Part shown: positions 49,005-57,618 of the stretch, one piece after another
How positions within the stretch are numbered: the first letter of the stretch is position 1
Layout: each line of letters opens with the position of its first letter
Assembly (NCBI RefSeq): GCF_021191705.1
Contig: NZ_JAIWPU010000001.1
Coordinates: 32,414-96,413, forward strand
Origin: Proluteimonas flavola
GTDB taxonomy: Bacteria; Pseudomonadota; Gammaproteobacteria; Xanthomonadales; Xanthomonadaceae
Direction of reading: 5' to 3'
DNA length: 64,000 nucleotides
Made by a program: the position numbers and the translations under genes
Notes under the pieces: model-generated
The model's database searches: none
The model's input: only the letters and a program-made list of their open reading frames with translations
What the model was told of the DNA's origin: nothing

Positions 49005-50234
49005 ATGGACATCCATCTTGTGGGCGGCGCCGTCCGCGACCGGCTGCTCGGACAGCCCCCCGGCGACCGCGACTGGGTGGTCGTCGGCGAGACCCAGGCC
49101 TCGATGGAAGCCGCCGGCTTCCGCGCGATCGGCCGTGATTTCCCGGTGTTCCTGCATCCGCGAACGCAGGAAGAACACGCGCTCGCACGCACCGAACGCA
49201 AGTCCGGGCGCGGCCATCGCGGCTTCGTCGTCGACGCCGATCCGACGGTGACGCTGGAACAGGATCTCGCCCGCCGCGATTTCACGATCAATGCGATTGC
49301 CGAGGCGCCGGACGGCACGCTGGTCGATCCCTACGGTGGCGCCCGCGACATCGAGGCGCGCGTGCTGCGCCATGTCGGGCCTGCATTCTCCGAGGATCCG
49401 CTGCGCGTGCTGCGCGCCGCGCGCTTCATGGCCCGCTTCGCGCCGCTCGGCTTCACCGTGGCCGACGAGACCATGGCGCTGATGCGCGGCATGGTGGACG
49501 CCGGCGAACTCGGAACGCTGACGCCCGAACGCGTGTGGCAGGAGTTGATCCGCGCGTTGGCATCGGCGCGGCCGTCCGCGTTCCTGCGCACCCTGCACGA
49601 CTGCGGCGCGCTCGCCGTCGTGCTGCCGGAGGTGGACGCGCTCTACGGCGTACCGCAGCGCGCCGAGTATCACCCCGAGATCGATACCGGCGCGCACATC
49701 GAACTGGTCGTCGATATGGCCGCGCGGCTTGCGCCCGGCGATGCGGTGATCGGCTTCGCCGCGCTGACCCACGATCTCGGCAAGGCGCTGACGCCGCCAG
49801 ACAGGCTGCCGCGCCACGTCGGCCACGAACATGCCGGACTCGAGCCGCTGGAAGCGCTGTGCGCACGACTGCGAGTGCCCGCGGCGTATCGGGAGCTTGC
49901 GATCGTCGCCTGCCGCGAACATCTCAACGTGCACCGCATCGCCGAACTGCGCGACGCCACGCTGCACGACCTGATCGCCCGCTGCGACGGCTTCCGCAAG
50001 CCCGAGCGCATCGGACAGCTGGCGCTGGTCTGCGAATGCGACACGCGCGGCCGGCTCGGCAGTGCCGAAGACGCCTATCCGCAGGCCGACATGCTGCGCC
50101 GCGCCCACGCCGCCGCGCTCGCGGTCAATGCCCGCGACATCGTCTCCGAGGGGATCACCGGCCCGGCGATCGGCGACGCGCTGCGCAAGGCGCGGATCGC
50201 GGCGATCGCGCAGACGCGACCGCAGGACAGGTAG
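49005..50234 (+). CDS. cca: CCA-adding tRNA nucleotidyltransferase with HD domain
   Basis: A 409-residue enzyme that adds or repairs the 3' CCA of tRNA. The nucleotidyltransferase head has GGAVRD (residues 7-12) and the catalytic pair Asp21/Asp23 in GDRDWVVVG, then [11 protein letters not shown]. The C-terminal HD domain ([17 protein letters not shown]) matches the phosphohydrolase form of gammaproteobacterial Cca. Start 49005 was chosen because [12 protein letters not shown] is the family N-terminus. It lies 67 bases after slt. Confidence 0.95.
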   Translation: MDIHLVGGAVRDRLLGQPPGDRDWVVVGETQASMEAAGFRAIGRDFPVFLHPRTQEEHALARTERKSGRGHRGFVVDADPTVTLEQDLARRDFTINAIAEAPDGTLVDPYGGARDIEARVLRHVGPAFSEDPLRVLRAARFMARFAPLGFTVADETMALMRGMVDAGELGTLTPERVWQELIRALASARPSAFLRTLHDCGALAVVLPEVDALYGVPQRAEYHPEIDTGAHIELVVDMAARLAPGDAVIGFAALTHDLGKALTPPDRLPRHVGHEHAGLEPLEALCARLRVPAAYRELAIVACREHLNVHRIAELRDATLHDLIARCDGFRKPERIGQLALVCECDTRGRLGSAEDAYPQADMLRRAHAAALAVNARDIVSEGITGPAIGDALRKARIAAIAQTRPQDR

Positions 50235-50363
50235 AGCGCAGCGAAACCCATCATGGCCTGTGTGCGCCCCCGTGGGAGCGCGCTTGCGCGCGAATGGGCT
50301 TCACTCGTAAAGCCCCATCGCGCGCGAGCGCGCTCCCACATCCGACGGGTTTCGCTGCGCTCT
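50233..50363. repeat. nested inverted repeats: REP-like palindrome with outer arms
   Basis: The inner palindrome GTGGGAGCGCGCTTGCGCGCGA to its inverse spans 50272-50339. It is flanked by agagcgcagcgaaaccc (50233-50249) and its exact inverse gggtttcgctgcgctct (50347-50363). It sits between the convergent 3' ends of cca and the DUF72 gene. Confidence 0.88.
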
Positions 50364-50384
50364 AGACCTCCCGCGAATCCGGAC

Positions 50385-51221
50385 CTACGCGGCGGCCTGC
50401 AGCCGCTGCTGCAACGCCATCGCCGCAGCCGGGTTGCGGGCCTTCGCGGCCGAGATGAAGAACACGAAGGTCTCGCGCGGGGTGACGGGCGCGGCGTCGC
50501 GCGCGCCGGCATACGGCAGGTCGGCCGGCGCCTCGCCCTGCGCCCATTGCAGGGCGCGCCTGGCCCAGGCGTCGAGCTGCAGGCCGGGATAACCGGTCGC
50601 GCTCGTTTCACGGCTCGCCATCAGCCGGGCGTAGACGAAGTCGCCGGTGATGTCGGCGAAGGACGGGTAATCGGTGGAATCGGTGAACACCGTCGCCACG
50701 CCGCGCGCACGCGCGAGGCGCAGCCAGGCCTCGCTCTGGAACGCGGGATGCCGCACTTCGACCGCATGCCGCAGCGGCAGGCCGTCGACGGCATCGGGCA
50801 GCAGGTCGAGGAAGGCTTCGACGTCGTCGGCATCGAACCGCCGCTGCGGTGCGAACTGCCACAGCAGCGGGCCCAGATGGTCGCCGAGCTCGGCGATACC
50901 GCCTTCGACGAAGCCCGCGATCTGCTTCCCGGTGCCGGCCAGCGCGCGGGCGCCGACGATGTGGCGCGGCGCCTTCAGCGAGAACACGAACCCTGCCGGC
51001 GTCTCGCTGCCCCACTTCGCATAGGTCGCGGGTTTCTGCGCGCCGTAGAAGGTGCCGTTGATCTCGATCGCGGTCAGCCGGCGGCTGGCGTATTCCAGCT
51101 CGCGCTTCTGCACGAGGCCCTTGGGATAGAAGGTGTCGCGCCAAGGCGCGAAGGTCCAGCCGCCGATGCCGGTGCGGATGCCGTGGACGGGCACGGGTAC
51201 GTCTGCGAACAGGTCGTCCAT
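50385..51221 (-). CDS. DUF72-family protein
   Basis: A 278-residue protein of the DUF72 (YecE-like) family, a TIM-barrel-like fold. GIRTGIGGWTFAPWRDTFYP near the N-terminus, EINGTFYGAQKPATYAKW, and FDADDVEAFLDLLPD with AVEVRHPAFQ are typical. The biochemical role is unknown. A strong ribosome-binding site (GAGGAGAG) lies six bases before the ATG at 51221. It ends the minus-strand run MidA-like, VanZ, amgK, VOC, DUF72. Confidence 0.87.
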   Translation of the reverse strand: MDDLFADVPVPVHGIRTGIGGWTFAPWRDTFYPKGLVQKRELEYASRRLTAIEINGTFYGAQKPATYAKWGSETPAGFVFSLKAPRHIVGARALAGTGKQIAGFVEGGIAELGDHLGPLLWQFAPQRRFDADDVEAFLDLLPDAVDGLPLRHAVEVRHPAFQSEAWLRLARARGVATVFTDSTDYPSFADITGDFVYARLMASRETSATGYPGLQLDAWARRALQWAQGEAPADLPYAGARDAAPVTPRETFVFFISAAKARNPAAAMALQQRLQAAA

Positions 51222-51249
51222 GGGACTCTCCTCGGGCCGCGCGGCGCGA

Positions 51250-51603
51250 TCAGTCGGGGTGCTGCGCGAATCGCAGGCGATTGTGGTCGGGATCGACGAG
51301 CACCATCTCACGCGTGCCCCAGTCCGTGTCCCAGGGCGCCGTCACGATCGGCACGCCGGCGGCGGCGAACGCACGCGCGCAGGCGTCGACGTCGCCCACC
51401 TTGAAGTACACCGCGCCGCCGATCGCGCAGTCGCCGGCGTGGGCGGTCAGGAACAGCGTCTGCCCGTCGCGGGTGAGCTGCGCGAACAGCGGCATGCCGG
51501 TGGCGAAGCGGTGTTCCCAGTCGACGGTGAAGCCGAGTGCGGCGTAGAACGCGAGGCTGCGTTCTGCGTCGGTCATGCGTAGCTGCGGGATCACGGTCTG
51601 CAT
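51250..51603 (-). CDS. VOC-superfamily (glyoxalase/bleomycin-resistance) protein
   Basis: A 117-residue single-domain protein with beta-alpha-beta-beta-beta repeats: TDAERSLAFYAALGFTVDW at the N-terminus and AVYFKVGDVDACARAFAAAG, DPDHNRLRFAQHPD at the end. VOC proteins are metal enzymes (glyoxalase I, dioxygenases) or drug-binding proteins. The substrate is not predictable. It is 18 bases after amgK on the same strand. Confidence 0.83.
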   Translation of the reverse strand: MQTVIPQLRMTDAERSLAFYAALGFTVDWEHRFATGMPLFAQLTRDGQTLFLTAHAGDCAIGGAVYFKVGDVDACARAFAAAGVPIVTAPWDTDWGTREMVLVDPDHNRLRFAQHPD

Positions 51604-51621
51604 GGCGATGTGTCCTTGGGA

Positions 51622-52650
51622 TCAGTCCGCGGCGAGCCGCGGACGCACGTGGCGATCGAGCAGCGCGCCCAGCGGCGCGAGCGCGGGATCGAGCGGCACC
51701 GCCGCATCGAGATAGGCGAGGAAACGCGGCGCGTCGGAGAGGTACTTCGGCTTGCCGTCGCGATGGTGCAGGCGCGCGAAGATGCCCATCACCTTGAGAT
51801 GCCGCTGCACGCCGGTCAGCGCGGCATCGTGGGCGAACTGCGCGAGCGTCGGCACCGGCAGGCCGACCGCCTGCGCGCGGGCGTGGTACTGCGCCAGCCA
51901 AGCATCGGCCTGCGCGGCGGGCCAGCTGTGGAAGGCATCGCGCAGCAGGCAGGCCGCGTCGTAGGCGATCGGCCCGGTCACCGCGTCCTGGAAATCCAGC
52001 ACCGCGACACCGCCTTCGACCGGCATCAGATTGCGCAGCATGTAGTCGCGATGCACCAGCACCTGTGCCTGCGCGAGCATCGCGTCGACCAGATGCGCCT
52101 GCACCGAGTCCCAACCGGCGCGCTCCGCGTCCGACAGGGTCACGCCGAGGTGTCGGCCGAGGAACCAGTCGTCGAACAGCGCGAGTTCGCGCCGCAGCAT
52201 GGCCGCATCGAACGCCGGCAGATCGTCCGGCGGCGCGATCGCCTGCAGCCGCAGCAACTGTTCGAAGGCCGCGTCCATCAGCGCGTCGGCGTCGAGTCCC
52301 GCCAATACCTGCAGGCAGGTCTCGCCGCCGAGATCCTCGAGCAGCAGGAAGCCCGATTCGACATCGCGCGCCCGCACGTGCGGCACGCGCACGCCGTGCA
52401 TCTCCAGCAGATCGCGGATGCGCAGCCACGGGCGCACGTCCTCCAGATCCGGCGGCGAATCCATGACGATGCGGGACAGGCCGTTCGCCTCGCCGCGCCA
52501 GTAGCTGCGGAAGCCCGCATCCATCGACGCGCGCACCAGCGTCAGCGCGACGTCGCCGCTGGCTTCGCGGGCCCAGGCCAGGCGCGCTTCGGCACGGGCA
52601 GCATCGTCGGCGGGCGCGGCGGACGCGTTGGAAGGCGGGACAGCGGGCAT
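51622..52650 (-). CDS. amgK: anomeric MurNAc/GlcNAc kinase AmgK
   Basis: A 342-residue APH-fold kinase. VHRDYMLRNLMP is the catalytic Brenner-type motif, and VLDFQDAVTGPIAYDAACLL holds the metal-binding Asp. SRIVMDSPP and FLLLEDLGGETCLQVL near the N-terminus complete the nucleotide pocket. AmgK phosphorylates MurNAc at C1 in the peptidoglycan-recycling bypass found in Pseudomonas and xanthomonads. Its usual partner, murU, is not next to it here. The role in recycling fits slt upstream. Confidence 0.88.
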   Translation of the reverse strand: MPAVPPSNASAAPADDAARAEARLAWAREASGDVALTLVRASMDAGFRSYWRGEANGLSRIVMDSPPDLEDVRPWLRIRDLLEMHGVRVPHVRARDVESGFLLLEDLGGETCLQVLAGLDADALMDAAFEQLLRLQAIAPPDDLPAFDAAMLRRELALFDDWFLGRHLGVTLSDAERAGWDSVQAHLVDAMLAQAQVLVHRDYMLRNLMPVEGGVAVLDFQDAVTGPIAYDAACLLRDAFHSWPAAQADAWLAQYHARAQAVGLPVPTLAQFAHDAALTGVQRHLKVMGIFARLHHRDGKPKYLSDAPRFLAYLDAAVPLDPALAPLGALLDRHVRPRLAAD

Positions 52651-52701
52651 GCGATGGGCCAGGTCGGGGATGGTGGGATTATCGGGGATTCGACGCCGCG
52701 C

Positions 52702-53112
52702 TCAGCGCGCGCGCGTGTCGAACTGCAGCAGCACATCGCGGAACGGCGTGAGCCGTATGGACAGGCCGACGATCACGCCGAGGGTGTTCGCGAATGCGTC
52801 GGCGGGATCCTGCATGCGCGTTTCGGTCAATGCGCCCTGGGCGTACTCGAGGCCGATACCGAGCAGCACCAGACCGACGCCGGCGCCGAGCAGCGCCGGC
52901 CAGCGTGCGTAGAGCTGCACCGCGGCGGCCGCCAGCGCGAAGTAGGCGAGGAAATGGCCGAGCTTGTCGCCATCGGGCACGTCCGGCATCGGCACCGACG
53001 GCGCCAGTGACAGCACCACGACGACCGCGATCGCGGCGATCCACAGCCCGCCCCACAGCACCGGGCGACGCAGCGGCTTGAATGAACGGCCGAAGCGCGG
53101 ACGCCGGCTCAC
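52702..53112 (-). CDS. VanZ-family membrane protein
   Basis: A 136-residue protein with a basic N-terminus and about four membrane helices. DGDKLGHFLAYFALA and LEYAQGALTETRMQDPADAFANTLG are the VanZ-family signature around the paired acidic and polar residues. Function is unknown outside teicoplanin resistance clusters. It lies 10 bases after the MidA-like gene and 51 bases before amgK on the same strand. Confidence 0.83.
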   Translation of the reverse strand: MSRRPRFGRSFKPLRRPVLWGGLWIAAIAVVVVLSLAPSVPMPDVPDGDKLGHFLAYFALAAAAVQLYARWPALLGAGVGLVLLGIGLEYAQGALTETRMQDPADAFANTLGVIVGLSIRLTPFRDVLLQFDTRAR

Positions 53113-53122
53113 GCGTGCGTGC

Positions 53123-54307
53123 TCACAGACGATGGCTCATGTCGCCGATCAGGAAGGCATGGTCGAAATCGACATCCTTCGCGAACCCGATCGCCTGGAA
53201 CGCCTCGCCCATCTCGCCCGGCAGCGTGAGCCGCTTGGCCTGCTGGCGCAGCGCATAACGACCGGCTTCATCCGCGGCCAGCGCCTCGTGCGCGGCCAGG
53301 CGCTGTTCGAGCCGGTTGCCGAGCAGCAGCGAGGTCTGGTTGCAGTAGCCGGCAAACGCGAACCCGGCATGCGTGCCGGCCTCGGCCAGCGCGGTGAAAT
53401 CGACCGAGGCGGTCAGGTCCTGCAGGCCCGGCAGCGCGAACACGTCGCCGGTGACCTGGTGGCGATGGAACGCACGCAGCGTGCCGGCGTTGCGATCGTC
53501 GCGGTAGAACTCGCGCCGCGCATAGCCGTAATCGACGAACAGCAGCGCGCCGCGGGTGAGGCCGCCGGCCACCGCCTGCACCCAGTACGGCAGCTGCGGC
53601 AGCAGTTCGGACCGGTAGCCGTCCGGCAGCGGCGCGCCGCGCTGGCGCTCGACATGGCGCACCGCCGAACCGAGCAGCGCATCGGCCGGATGCACGGTGC
53701 GGCCGAAACCATCGCCATCGCGGGTCACGTATTCCTCGAACACCTCGCCTTCGCCGATGACGAAACGCGGCGTCGGCAGCGCATCGACGACCTCGTTGGC
53801 GAACAGCACGCCCTGCCAGTCGCCGGGCATCGGACCGTCGACCCATTCCACGCGCGCGAACAGATCGGCCGACAGGCGCTGCTGCAGATGGTCGCGCTGG
53901 CGCTCGCGCAGATCCGCGCTGGGTTCGAGGATCGCGTAGCGCGCGGGCGTGGCGTCGAGCGCCGCCAGATGCGCCAGCGCATCGCCGGCGAACGCGCCGC
54001 TGCCGCCACCGATCTCGAGGAACTGCGCCTCCGCGCCGATCTCCTGCAGCACCGGCGCGAACGCCTCGGCGATGCACTCGGCGAACAAGGCCCCGAGTTC
54101 GGGCGCGGTGACGAAATCGCCGGCCGCGCCGAACTTCGCCGCGCCGGCGCTGTAGTAGCCCAGGCCCGGCGCATACAGCGCCAGTTCCATGAACTTCCAG
54201 AACGGGATCGCCCCGCCGGCCTCGGCGATCCGGGCGTGGATCAGGGCGCGCAGTTCGGCGCTGTGGGCAAGGGCATCGTCGGACGGAAGCGGGACGGGAC
54301 CGGACAT
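53123..54307 (-). CDS. MidA/NDUFAF7-like SAM-dependent methyltransferase
   Basis: A 394-residue protein of the class I methyltransferase fold. The N-terminal block PFWKFMELALYAPGLGYYSAG and AGDFVTAPELGALFAECIA are distinctive of the MidA family; the SAM loop is LEIGGGSGAFAGDALAHL. The eukaryotic member methylates an arginine of complex I; bacterial targets are unknown. Start 54307 gives the shortest family-like N-terminus; ATG 54325 is an in-frame alternative. It is divergent from the pteridine reductase. Confidence 0.87.
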   Translation of the reverse strand: MSGPVPLPSDDALAHSAELRALIHARIAEAGGAIPFWKFMELALYAPGLGYYSAGAAKFGAAGDFVTAPELGALFAECIAEAFAPVLQEIGAEAQFLEIGGGSGAFAGDALAHLAALDATPARYAILEPSADLRERQRDHLQQRLSADLFARVEWVDGPMPGDWQGVLFANEVVDALPTPRFVIGEGEVFEEYVTRDGDGFGRTVHPADALLGSAVRHVERQRGAPLPDGYRSELLPQLPYWVQAVAGGLTRGALLFVDYGYARREFYRDDRNAGTLRAFHRHQVTGDVFALPGLQDLTASVDFTALAEAGTHAGFAFAGYCNQTSLLLGNRLEQRLAAHEALAADEAGRYALRQQAKRLTLPGEMGEAFQAIGFAKDVDFDHAFLIGDMSHRL

Positions 54308-54498
54308 CGGGAGACCTCGTGACATTCTGTCTTCAGGATACGCCAGCGCCCGCGAACGTCCGGTATCAGAGCCGTCCTTCCAGCGCCACGACCCGGCCTT
54401 CCGGATCGGCAAAGCACAACGGCCCGCGGCCTGCCCGATGCCGCGGGCCTGGCGCCGGTGGCGTAAGGTGGCCGCCCGTCGCCATCGAACGCACTGGC

Positions 54499-55230
54499 AT
54501 GTCCGCATCCGCTCCCGTTGTCCTCGTCACCGGCGCTTCCCGTCGTATCGGCGCGGCGATTGCGCGTCGCCTGCATGCCGACGGGTACGCGGTCGCGCTG
54601 CACTGCAATCGCTCGCGCGATGCCGCCGATGCGCTGGCTGCCGGACTCGATGCGCAGCGGCCGGGCAGCATCTGTGTGCTGCAGGGCGATCTGGCCGATG
54701 TCACCGTGGTGCCGAAACTGATCGAGGGCACCGTCGCGCAGTTCGGGCGGCTCGACGCGCTGGTCAACAATGCCGCGGCGTTCGCGCCGACGGCGTTCGA
54801 CGCGACCGGTGCCGATGCCTTCGATGCGCTGATGGCGACCAATGCGCGGGCGCCGTTCCTGCTGGCGCAGGCGGCTGCGCCGCATCTGCGCGCGGCGCGT
54901 GGCGCGATCGTCAACATCGGCGATCTCTACGCCGAACGCCCGCGCGCCGATCTCGTCGCCTATGCGGCGTCGAAGGCGGCGTTGCTCGGTCTCACGCGCG
55001 GGCTGGCCGTCGCACTGGCACCCGAGGTGCGGGTCAATGCGGTGTCGCCCGGGGCGATCCTGTGGCCGGAAGACGGCGCCGATCCTGCGCAGCAGGTGCG
55101 CATTCTCGAATCGACACCGCTTGCGCGACTGGGCAGCGCGGACGAGATCGCCGATGCCGTGGCCTGGCTGCTGCGCGGCGGCTTCGTGACCGGCGAAGTG
55201 CTGCGGCTCGATGGCGGGCGTTCGCTCTGA
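54499..55230 (+). CDS. short-chain dehydrogenase, probable pteridine reductase (FolM-type)
   Basis: A 243-residue SDR enzyme. TGASRRIGAAIA is the NADP-binding turn with the RR that marks pteridine reductases (TGxxRRxG), NNAAAF follows, and catalytic Tyr and Lys lie in YAASKAALLGL. C-terminal GEVLRLDGGRSL is family-typical. It would reduce dihydrobiopterin, dihydromonapterin or folate. The nearby folB and folK, although on the other strand, support a pterin role. The symbol folM is not assigned because SDR substrates are hard to tell apart. Confidence 0.8.
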   Translation: MSASAPVVLVTGASRRIGAAIARRLHADGYAVALHCNRSRDAADALAAGLDAQRPGSICVLQGDLADVTVVPKLIEGTVAQFGRLDALVNNAAAFAPTAFDATGADAFDALMATNARAPFLLAQAAAPHLRAARGAIVNIGDLYAERPRADLVAYAASKAALLGLTRGLAVALAPEVRVNAVSPGAILWPEDGADPAQQVRILESTPLARLGSADEIADAVAWLLRGGFVTGEVLRLDGGRSL

Positions 55231-55235
55231 TTCTT

Positions 55236-55369
<134 letters not shown>

Positions 55370-55377
55370 GACTGCAC

Positions 55378-55612
55378 GCAGCCCTTCGGCTCGAATGCAT
55401 GCGCCAGCTGCGCGCCGGAGAAGCCGTCCGGCGCTTCGTGCGAGACCGCGTAGCGGTACAGCGCCGCCGAATAGATGCCGGTCAGCGCGGCCTGGCAGAC
55501 AGCGAGCAGCAGCACGCCGAGCGCACAGATCACGCCGACGGCGATGCCGAGCGCGACCGGGGTCTGCAGCGCGATGAAGGTCAGGCCGCTGCCGAGCAGC
55601 CGCAACAGAAAA
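55378..55612 (-). pseudogene. DUF6159-like C-terminal fragment
   Basis: The minus strand reads LLGSGLTFIALQTPVALGIA, GVLLLAVCQAALTGIYSAAL, YRYAVSHEAPDGFSGAQL and AHAFEPKG, matching what I recall as the end of DUF6159 membrane proteins, with two hydrophobic helices. The N-terminal part is missing and there is no start codon. Both ends run into dispersed repeats (55236-55369 and about 55630). It looks like a gene cut up by repeat-associated rearrangement. Confidence 0.58.
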
Positions 55613-55789
55613 CAGAGGTCATCCGTCGTCCGGTCATTCCGGCGAAAGCAGGAATGCGCTTCAACTCCGAACGACGGCATCCGGCGCCTTGAGGCCTGGC
55701 CGCCGCTGCACCGATCGGCAGCGCTGTTTCCGCTCCTGAAACGAACGATGCCAACACCGGGATGACGATGTGCGGACGCGCCGTCCACT

Positions 55790-57052
55790 TCACCGCCTGC
55801 TCGCCGCGTCCACGATCTCCAGCAGCGGCTGCGCCGTCACCGTCGCGTGCACCGCTGCCTGCAAGGTCGGCAACCCGTCGAACAGCGCAGGTTCGGCGAA
55901 CGCGCGCCGCACTGCGGTCTCGAGCCCGGCGGCATCCCGCAGCCACAGGGCCGCGCGGGCGCGCTGCAGGCGCGCGGCGTGGTCGAACTGGTCGTAGTCC
56001 TGCGGGCAGACGATCGCCGGCCGTCCCGCCGCCAGGCACTGGTAGAGGATGCCGGCGCCGCCGTGGTGCACGACGAGGTCGTAGCGGCCGATCCAGCGCG
56101 CGTAGTCGATGTAGGCCAGGCGCTGGTGGTTGCCGGCGTGCGCGTGGTGACCCGCAGCGGCATCGCCATCGGTGAAATGGAATTCCACGTCCGGCATCGC
56201 CGCGGCCAGCGCACGCAGACGCGCGTCGAACGCGTCCTTGGCCCAGCGCAGATGCGTGCCCAGCGTCACCAGCACATGGCGGCGGCCTTCGACGAAATGC
56301 GGCGCCGGGCGCTGCGCCAGCCACGGCGTGTCAGTGCCGGGCGCCGGCAGCTGCGGGCCGACGAAACGCAGCTCGGCCGGCCAGGTGCGCGGAAACTCCA
56401 GCGTTTCGATGCCGAGCGCAAGGATGCGTTCGGGCGAATAGACCGCCTCGCTGCCGTCGTCGCGGTAGAGCCGCGGCAGACCCAGCGCCGTCATGCGGCG
56501 CCGGTACGCGCGATGCACGCCGCGCTTGAAGCCGCGCACCGTCAGCCGCGCCAGTGCGTGCCGGGCCCGTTGGCCCGCATGCGTGGCAGGCGACAGACCG
56601 CCCATGTAGGCCGGCGGTCCGTCGGGCGTTTCGAGCACGCAGGGCGACGGCAGGCTGGTCCACCAGCGGATGCCGAGCGCCTGCGCGACCGCGCCTGCGG
56701 CCGGCACGGTGAAATCGGCGATGACGAGTCCGGGCCGCGTCGCCGCATCCGCATACGTGTCGCGCAGCGCCTGGGCGAAGCGCGCCATGACGTCGAGCAC
56801 CGCGCGCAGTTGCCGGTGCATGCGCAGCGGATGGTTGCGCACCGCGTGGTGCGGATCGGAGATCGCATCCAGCGTGCGTTCGGCGCCGGCATCGAGCAGC
56901 GGCACGCCGACCAGGCCGGCACGTTCGATCTGCGCCATCGCGGACGGCGTCGAGAGCACGCGCACTTCGTGGCACGCGGCGAGTGCGCAGGCCATCGCCA
57001 GCAGCGGATGCAGATGCCCGCTGTAGGGCGGCGCGATCAGGTCGATGCGCAT
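55790..57052 (-). CDS. GT1-type glycosyltransferase (UGT/MGT fold)
   Basis: A 420-residue GT-B glycosyltransferase. The N-terminal domain begins IDLIAPPYSGHLHPLLAMACAL (acceptor side), and the C-terminal donor-binding motif is VVHHGGAGILYQCLAAGRPA with PQDYDQFDHA following, as in UDP/TDP-sugar macrolide- or lipid-type transferases. It would add a sugar to a small hydrophobic acceptor. Its ATG lies 16 bases inside the end of the hydrolase gene. It is the last gene of the folK-linked operon. Confidence 0.85.
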   Translation of the reverse strand: MRIDLIAPPYSGHLHPLLAMACALAACHEVRVLSTPSAMAQIERAGLVGVPLLDAGAERTLDAISDPHHAVRNHPLRMHRQLRAVLDVMARFAQALRDTYADAATRPGLVIADFTVPAAGAVAQALGIRWWTSLPSPCVLETPDGPPAYMGGLSPATHAGQRARHALARLTVRGFKRGVHRAYRRRMTALGLPRLYRDDGSEAVYSPERILALGIETLEFPRTWPAELRFVGPQLPAPGTDTPWLAQRPAPHFVEGRRHVLVTLGTHLRWAKDAFDARLRALAAAMPDVEFHFTDGDAAAGHHAHAGNHQRLAYIDYARWIGRYDLVVHHGGAGILYQCLAAGRPAIVCPQDYDQFDHAARLQRARAALWLRDAAGLETAVRRAFAEPALFDGLPTLQAAVHATVTAQPLLEIVDAASRR

Positions 57053-57618
57053 GGCGTCGCCGCGATGAAGTCTTCGCACAGCGCGCGCACTTCGGGCTGT
57101 CGCAGATACTCCATATGGCCGCCGTCGACGCGGCGCACCGGTCCGCGCCAGCCGACGCGCGAGATCCAGTCGCCGCGGCCCTGCACGCACAGCAGGCGGG
57201 CGATATCCGGCGCGTGTCGCGCGACCGGGCCGTAGGCGAAGACGTGCAGCCGCGCGCGCAACGATGCGTCCAGGTGCAGGTTCGACAGGATTTCGAGACC
57301 GCAGCTGCCGGCCAACAACACGACCGCACCGTCGCCTTCGAATGCGGAAACCACGGACGCGCGGTGACGCCCGGCGAATGCGGGACGACGCGCATCGAAG
57401 TAATCGCCGAGGTTGCGCCACGCCGCCAGCGGCAGTGCGACGGCGATGTGCCCGGCCTCTGGCGCGACATACGGAAAGTTGCGATCGACAAGTTTGCGGC
57501 CCGGCGCGCGCAGCGCGTCGAGAAAGCCCTGCTGCTCCGGACTCAGACCGCAGCGCGATCGATCGCTGCGCCCGGTCAGGAACGCGATGCGGACCGGCGC
57601 GGCGGTCTCAGACGACAT
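57037..57618 (-). CDS. alpha/beta-hydrolase-like protein (possible thioesterase)
   Basis: A 193-residue protein that I do not recognise as a named family. AVVLLAGSCGLEILSNL (residues 98-114) looks like a nucleophile elbow with Ser105 in A-G-S-C-G, and DGGHMEYL (165-172) gives a plausible catalytic His168, so a small alpha/beta hydrolase or thioesterase is likely. It starts inside the end of the GT21 gene and overlaps the GT1 gene at its own end. In this setting it could release or edit an acyl chain; that is inference. Confidence 0.65.
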   Translation of the reverse strand: MSSETAAPVRIAFLTGRSDRSRCGLSPEQQGFLDALRAPGRKLVDRNFPYVAPEAGHIAVALPLAAWRNLGDYFDARRPAFAGRHRASVVSAFEGDGAVVLLAGSCGLEILSNLHLDASLRARLHVFAYGPVARHAPDIARLLCVQGRGDWISRVGWRGPVRRVDGGHMEYLRQPEVRALCEDFIAATPCAST

